From an uncultured Porphyromonadaceae bacterium (GTDB lineage Bacteria > Bacteroidota > Bacteroidia > Bacteroidales > Muribaculaceae): DNA of 36,609 nucleotides. A model generated the notes under the pieces. That model was not told the DNA's origin. It worked only from the letters and a program-made list of their open reading frames with translations, and made no database searches. The position numbers were made by a program, and so were the translations under genes. Position 1 is the first letter of the stretch, and each line of letters begins with the position of its first letter. Shown here one piece after another: positions 32,667-36,609 of this stretch. The stretch spans positions 1 to 36,609 of the forward strand of contig CAMKOE010000025.1 of NCBI GenBank assembly GCA_946414395.1. The letters are read 5' to 3'.

Positions 32667-35570
32667 TTAGTAGCCGAAGATTTCCTCGAGGGTCAGGCGG
32701 TGGATGGGTGCGATCTTCTCCAGGCCCTTGATGTCGAGTTCCTTCTCGTCACCCAGGATGAGGTAGCGGTAGGGCTTGCCAGCCATCGAGTTCTTCTCAA
32801 ACTTGACGATGTCCTGCAACTTGAGGGCGGGCAGGGCGTTATAGACCACCGAGTTGATGTCGTAGTCCAGACCCAGGCGCTTGGCGTTGACATAACTGTT
32901 GAGGACGCCACCGCGCACGGTGCGGCGGCTGGCCAATTTCTTCATCAGCGACTCCTTGGCCAGGGCAAAGGCGGCCTCGCTCTGGGGGATGGTGCCCACG
33001 ATGTTGTTGAACTCGCGCACGCAGTCCATCATCTTGTCGTTCTGGGTGATGATGTAGGTCATGGCATACTCGGGATGTCCCTTCTCATAGGGCTGGCGGT
33101 AGTAGGCTGCTGCCGAGTAGGCCAGGCCGCGTGACTCGCGCAACTCCTGGAAGACGATACCGTTCATGCCGCCGCCGAAGTACTCGTTGAACAGGTTGAT
33201 CGTGGCAGCATGCTCGGGAGCCCACTGGGTACCCTGGTTGTGGTATTGCACCATGTAGATGTTCTTAGCCTCGTAGGGGGCCAGCAGAATTTCGGTCCTG
33301 GGGGTAGTCTGCTCCATGTAGGGGGTGCCCACGGGAACGGCGGCCATGCGCTTGGGCGTCTTGTGGACCTTCTTGAGGCACTTGTTGAGTTCCTTCTCGG
33401 TCATGGGGCCATAATACATCACGGTGTGATCCATGCCGCGCAGGCCCTTGACCAGGGCGAGCAACTCGGCGGGCTTGGTGTCGCGCAGTTGCTGGGCGCT
33501 CATGATGTTGGTGTAGGAGTTGCGGGGGCCGTACATGCCATACTCGTTCAGGCGGTTGAAGCACTCCTCCTGGTTCTGCTTGGCGTCGTTGCGGCCCTTG
33601 AGGATGATGTCAACCATGCTGCGGTAGGCAGCCTCATCGACCTGGGCATTCTGCATCAAGTCCTCGACCAACTTGAGGGCCTCGGGCATGTTCTCGCTCA
33701 GGCCGCTCAGGCTCAGGTAGGTCTCGTTGTCGCTGACGTTCATCGAGATGTTGCAGGCCAACTTGTACAGGCGCTGCTTGAACTCGGTGGCGCTCATCTT
33801 GCTGGTGCCCAGGTAATCGAGGTAACTCAGGGCGATGTCATAGCGGTTGTCGGCCGTGTTGCCGAAGTCATACTTGTAGGTGAGCGTGAACAGGTCGTCC
33901 AGGTCGTTGTGCTTGTAGAGCAGCGGCAACTTCTTGCTGGTCTGGCCGACGGTCATCTCCTTCTGGTAATCCACAAACTGGGGCTGGATGGGCTCAACCA
34001 CCTCGCTCAGGATGTTGCGCACAAAGTCGCTCTTCATGTCGCGGTTGGTGGGAATCGGGGTGATCTGGGGCTTGTCGATCTTCTTGGCGGTGGTGTCCTC
34101 GCCCATGCGCTTATAGACGCACACGAAGTTGTTGTCCAGCAGGTGGCGGTTGGCAAAGGCCACGATCTGCTCCTTGGTCATACCGGCCATGCGGTCGAGT
34201 TTGCCGACCTCCTGAGCCCAGTCAACGTGGTTGATGTAGGCATTGACCAGTTGGCGCGTGCGCGAGCCGTTGTTGTCCAGGGCGCGCAGGTAGTTCAACT
34301 TGTTGTTGTTGACCACGCTCACCAGCAGGTCGTCGTCAAACTGGCCCTTGCGCAACTTGTCCAGTTCGCCCAGCATCAGGGCGCGCACCTCTTCGAGGCT
34401 TTGGCCCTCATTGGGATAACCCAGGAGCATGAGCATCGAGTAGTCGGTCATCTGGTCGCTGTAGGCGCCTGCGCCCATGACCTTCATGGGTTGGTTCAGG
34501 TTCAGGTCGATGAGACCAGCCGTGCCGTTGGAGAGCATCTCGGCGATGACGTCAACGGTGTCGTTCTCCAGCGAGTTGCCGGCACCGAAGCGCCAGCCCA
34601 GGGCCACAAACTCGGCCTCCTGGCCCATGACGGTAGTGTCGATGGGAGCCACGATGGGCTTGAGGGGGGCGAAGTCGGGACGGTACAGGTTGTTGTTGGG
34701 CTTCCAACTGCCGAAGTGGCGCTCCAGGATGGTGATCACCTCGTCGGGGTCAAAGTCACCGGCCATGCAGATGGCCACGTTGTTGGGGCAGTAGTAGTTG
34801 TTGAAGTAGTTCTTGATGTTGGTGATCGAGGGGTTCTTCAAGTGTTCCTGCGTGCCGATGGTCGTCTGGGTGCCATAGGGGTGGGTGGGGAACATCTTGG
34901 CGTTCATGGCCTCGAAGAGCTTCCACTGGTCGTTGGCGATGCCGATGTTGTACTCCTCATACACGGCCTCGAGCTCGGTGTGGAAACCGCGGATGACCAT
35001 GTTCTGGAAACGGTCGGCCTGGATGCGTGCCCAGCGGTCCACCTCGTTGGCGGGAATGTCCTCGGTGTAGCAGGTGACGTCGGTGCTGGTATAGGCGTTG
35101 GTGCCGATGCCGCCGATGCCGGCCATCAGTTTGTCATACTCGTTGGGGATGTTGTACCGGGCCGCCAACTGCGAGATGCTGTCAATCTCGTGATAGAGCA
35201 CGCGACGGCGCTCGGGATCCTTGACCAGGCGGTACTGCTCATAGCGGGCCTCGATGGTGTCGAGCAGGGCGCGCTCGGCCTCATAGTTGCTCGTGCCGAA
35301 CTGCTTGGTGCCCTTGAACATGAGGTGCTCCAGGTAGTGGGCCAGACCGGTGGTCTCGGCAGGGTCGTTACGCGAGCCGGTGCGCACGGCGATGTGGGCC
35401 GAGATGCGCGGACTCTGGTGGTTAACACTCAGGAACACCTTGAGACCATTGCTCAGGGTGTACATCTGTGTGGCCATGGGGTCGCCGGGGACCGTCGTGG
35501 CTACGGGCTTCTGTGCTGCCATGCCCAGGCAGGTGAGCACGGCCAGCATCATCATGAAAAACTTTCTCAT
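32667..35570 (-). CDS. Secreted M16-family zinc metallopeptidase (insulinase/pitrilysin-like)
   Basis: The 967-residue protein has a signal peptide (FFMMMLAVLTCLGMAAQ). The inverted zinc motif HxxEH is H78-Y-L-E81-H82 in GLAHYLEHLMFKGT, and the further zinc-binding glutamate lies in the FHTELEAVYEEYN segment (about 199-206). The first M16 half is active. The second half, from about residue 520, includes GGGMNGIVFQELRESRGLAYSAAA, the usual substrate-clamping R...Y element of the inactive C-terminal domains. The length indicates a single-chain enzyme of four M16-type modules. It probably degrades peptides in the periplasm or at the surface. It is monocistronic, with a TAnnTTTG box (35622-35629) and a terminator. 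Confidence 0.94.
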   Translation of the reverse strand: MRKFFMMMLAVLTCLGMAAQKPVATTVPGDPMATQMYTLSNGLKVFLSVNHQSPRISAHIAVRTGSRNDPAETTGLAHYLEHLMFKGTKQFGTSNYEAERALLDTIEARYEQYRLVKDPERRRVLYHEIDSISQLAARYNIPNEYDKLMAGIGGIGTNAYTSTDVTCYTEDIPANEVDRWARIQADRFQNMVIRGFHTELEAVYEEYNIGIANDQWKLFEAMNAKMFPTHPYGTQTTIGTQEHLKNPSITNIKNYFNNYYCPNNVAICMAGDFDPDEVITILERHFGSWKPNNNLYRPDFAPLKPIVAPIDTTVMGQEAEFVALGWRFGAGNSLENDTVDVIAEMLSNGTAGLIDLNLNQPMKVMGAGAYSDQMTDYSMLMLLGYPNEGQSLEEVRALMLGELDKLRKGQFDDDLLVSVVNNNKLNYLRALDNNGSRTRQLVNAYINHVDWAQEVGKLDRMAGMTKEQIVAFANRHLLDNNFVCVYKRMGEDTTAKKIDKPQITPIPTNRDMKSDFVRNILSEVVEPIQPQFVDYQKEMTVGQTSKKLPLLYKHNDLDDLFTLTYKYDFGNTADNRYDIALSYLDYLGTSKMSATEFKQRLYKLACNISMNVSDNETYLSLSGLSENMPEALKLVEDLMQNAQVDEAAYRSMVDIILKGRNDAKQNQEECFNRLNEYGMYGPRNSYTNIMSAQQLRDTKPAELLALVKGLRGMDHTVMYYGPMTEKELNKCLKKVHKTPKRMAAVPVGTPYMEQTTPRTEILLAPYEAKNIYMVQYHNQGTQWAPEHAATINLFNEYFGGGMNGIVFQELRESRGLAYSAAAYYRQPYEKGHPEYAMTYIITQNDKMMDCVREFNNIVGTIPQSEAAFALAKESLMKKLASRRTVRGGVLNSYVNAKRLGLDYDINSVVYNALPALKLQDIVKFEKNSMAGKPYRYLILGDEKELDIKGLEKIAPIHRLTLEEIFGY

Positions 35571-35621
35571 TCTAGGTCTGTTATTATTTAAAGTTAAGAT
35601 TAATCGGGTTAATTATCGTGG

Positions 35622-35629
35622 CAAATTTA
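35622..35629 (-). promoter_or_regulatory. -7 box of the M16 peptidase gene
   Basis: The minus strand reads TAAATTTG about 52 bp before the start codon. No clear -33 TTG was seen. Confidence 0.45.
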
Positions 35630-35810
35630 AGTATAATTTCCGAATTATCGGCCAGTCCATCGGCAGAAACGGCATTTTCTCCACGATGAGTGATTGTAAT
35701 GTCATGAATGCTATTGATTTAGCGCTTCTTTAACTTTGCGTGAATTTGTGATTATGCGTCATGGGTGAACTCTAGATTTCGGCATCATCGGCGAAAAATC
35801 CTCAAATGGT

Positions 35811-35841
35811 TTGTGCAATTACGATTCTGTGGCTATATTTG
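35811..35841 (+). promoter_or_regulatory. Orphan consensus promoter
   Basis: TTG (35811-35813), a 20-bp spacer and TATATTTG (35834-35841) match the Bacteroidetes consensus exactly. Downstream there is only a 21-codon ORF (ATG 35863, MIWRFDPKPCGANANLTNYF) and the gene remnant at 36014-36301. The 35571-36013 stretch (443 bp) holds nothing else that I recognise. Confidence 0.55.
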
Positions 35842-36013
35842 TTAACTCAAATAATTAGGGGATGATATGGCGGTTTGACCCTAAACCCTGCGGGGCTAAT
35901 GCGAATTTAACGAATTATTTTGAATGATTTTCTTGAAATACGTTTTGTTAGCGTGATTAGCATTAAAAAACCATTCAGGGTCAACTGCTATATCGATTCC
36001 TGATAAGTAGTAA

Positions 36014-36301
36014 GATTCACGATATTGCCGGCATTGCAACTGGCAGGACACGACAAGAAACGATGTGAACGGTTTTCTAGTCACCGGCCCCAACGGCAAC
36101 GCCATCTTCTTGCCCAAGGCGGGCTTGCGCTACATCCGTTCGGTTCATGACGCGGCTGCCTATGGCTACTACTGGACGCGCACGCTTCATCCTGTCGTGA
36201 TTTATGGTGCAGACTGCCTGCGCCTGGGCGATACGTGTCTTTTGGACTGGTACGACCGCAGTATGGGACTCACCGTCCGCCCCGTGCGCGCGACCGATTA
36301 A
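36014..36301 (+). pseudogene. C-terminal remnant of a FISUMP-like (Fibrobacter major paralogous domain) surface protein
   Basis: The frame is open from 36014 and ends at 36301. The first usable start is a GTG at 36065, which would give 78 residues without a signal peptide. The sequence FLVTGPNGNAIFLPKAG, then GYYWTR, and the end GLTVRPV follow the C-terminal pattern of FISUMP-type domains (GYxVTGPNGNSIFLPAAG, YWSS, GxSVRPV). Similarity to the family seems to begin before the GTG, in the CNWQ segment encoded near 36035-36046, indicating that the 5' part was lost rather than that a short gene starts here. Expected upstream parts (signal peptide and the LGLSVKWA-like start) are absent. It is probably a decayed fragment, perhaps still transcribed from the orphan promoter. 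Confidence 0.6.
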
Positions 36302-36511
36302 CCTGCTATCCATGCCCTCTAAATAACAAGTCCTGTGTTTGACTGTGATGGCGCAACCACGGGACTTGTTTTCCTTCTTGTTTTGTTCGTAGTGGCTTAA
36401 TCTGCTGTAAATGAGTTGGTTGTGCATATTGTGCTGATTGTTGTCTTTATTAAGTAGGTGTAATTGTCTTTAAATTGCCGATTTTATGGCTGCTATGTGG
36501 ATATTTTTTTG

Positions 36512-36519
36512 TACCTTTG
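36512..36519 (+). promoter_or_regulatory. -7 box upstream of the pnp-like gene
   Basis: TACCTTTG precedes the start codon at 36556 by 36 bp and predicts a leader of about 30 nt. The -33 element is unclear. Confidence 0.6.
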
Positions 36520-36555
36520 CGCGATTTTTTACATCATTTATTATAGTATTTTTAT

Positions 36556-36609
36556 ATGACACCTACTACAAAAACCATCGTACTGAGTGACGGACGTGAG
36601 ATCACTCTG
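36556..36609 (+). CDS. pnp: Start of a probable polyribonucleotide nucleotidyltransferase (PNPase), cut by window end
   Basis: Only 18 codons are visible (MTPTTKTIVLSDGREITL). This matches the usual opening of Bacteroidetes PNPase (KTIxLxDGRxITLETG), a phosphorolytic 3'-5' exoribonuclease that takes part in mRNA decay. A TAnnTTTG box lies upstream, and the ATG follows an AT-rich leader. The identification rests on a very short stretch; a protein with a similar short N-terminal beta strand cannot be excluded. Confidence 0.6.
   Translation, partial: MTPTTKTIVLSDGREITL

Noticed and set aside
33210..35591. A 793-codon open frame antisense to the M16 peptidase.
   Set aside because: Its translation is low in complexity (V, L, G, H, Q) and mirrors the codon bias of the clear peptidase gene. 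It has no recognisable motif. Similar antisense frames oppose parE (751-2253) and the M3 peptidase (22025-23461).
36077..36427. A 116-codon minus-strand frame over the FISUMP-like remnant.
   Set aside because: It has no motif and lies opposite a recognisable family fragment, so it is taken as a shadow frame.

Overview
The window looks like a chromosomal segment of a Bacteroidales bacterium, most likely Muribaculaceae or Prevotellaceae. Supporting signs are Bacteroidetes-type promoters (TAnnTTTG, several with TTG about 20 bp upstream), a subtilase with a tail resembling a type IX secretion sorting domain, a BspA-like leucine-rich-repeat protein and an amylase that both end in dockerin-like repeats, and lipoproteins with typical lipoboxes. 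Genes are GC-rich and spacers AT-rich. The taxon is inferred from these features; no marker-gene comparison was possible.

Left part (1-13645): a coaD fragment and parE overlap on the minus strand. A small plus-strand lipoprotein follows. Next comes a minus-strand pair of secreted proteins: an unknown 509-residue protein and a 1686-residue subtilase, behind a long leader able to fold. Then come greA with a HIT-family hydrolase, and a polysaccharide flippase with a FemAB/GNAT-like protein.

Middle (13718-24153): a dicarboxylate/amino-acid symporter is followed by a spacer that appears to encode a structured non-coding RNA of about 210 nt, with its own promoter and terminator. After this come the BspA-like protein, an HU-family protein, and a plus-strand run of two rhomboid proteases, a membrane-anchored EEP-family hydrolase and an M3 peptidase lipoprotein. 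The run ends at a 23-bp perfect inverted repeat.

Right part (24183-36609): a Zn/Cd-type P1B ATPase with a His/Cys-rich N-terminus and a palindromic operator candidate; two divergent glycosyltransferases sharing overlapping promoters; a REP-like palindromic element; a multidomain secreted GH13 amylase; an 800-bp spacer with an array of ~136-bp hairpin repeats; a secreted M16 peptidase; a decayed FISUMP-like remnant; and the first 18 codons of what looks like pnp.

No classical defence system, CRISPR array, transposase, phage gene, tRNA or rRNA was seen. The most novel-looking material is non-coding: the RNA candidate at 14960-15208, the palindromic element at 28461-28562 and the repeat array at 32025-32560.
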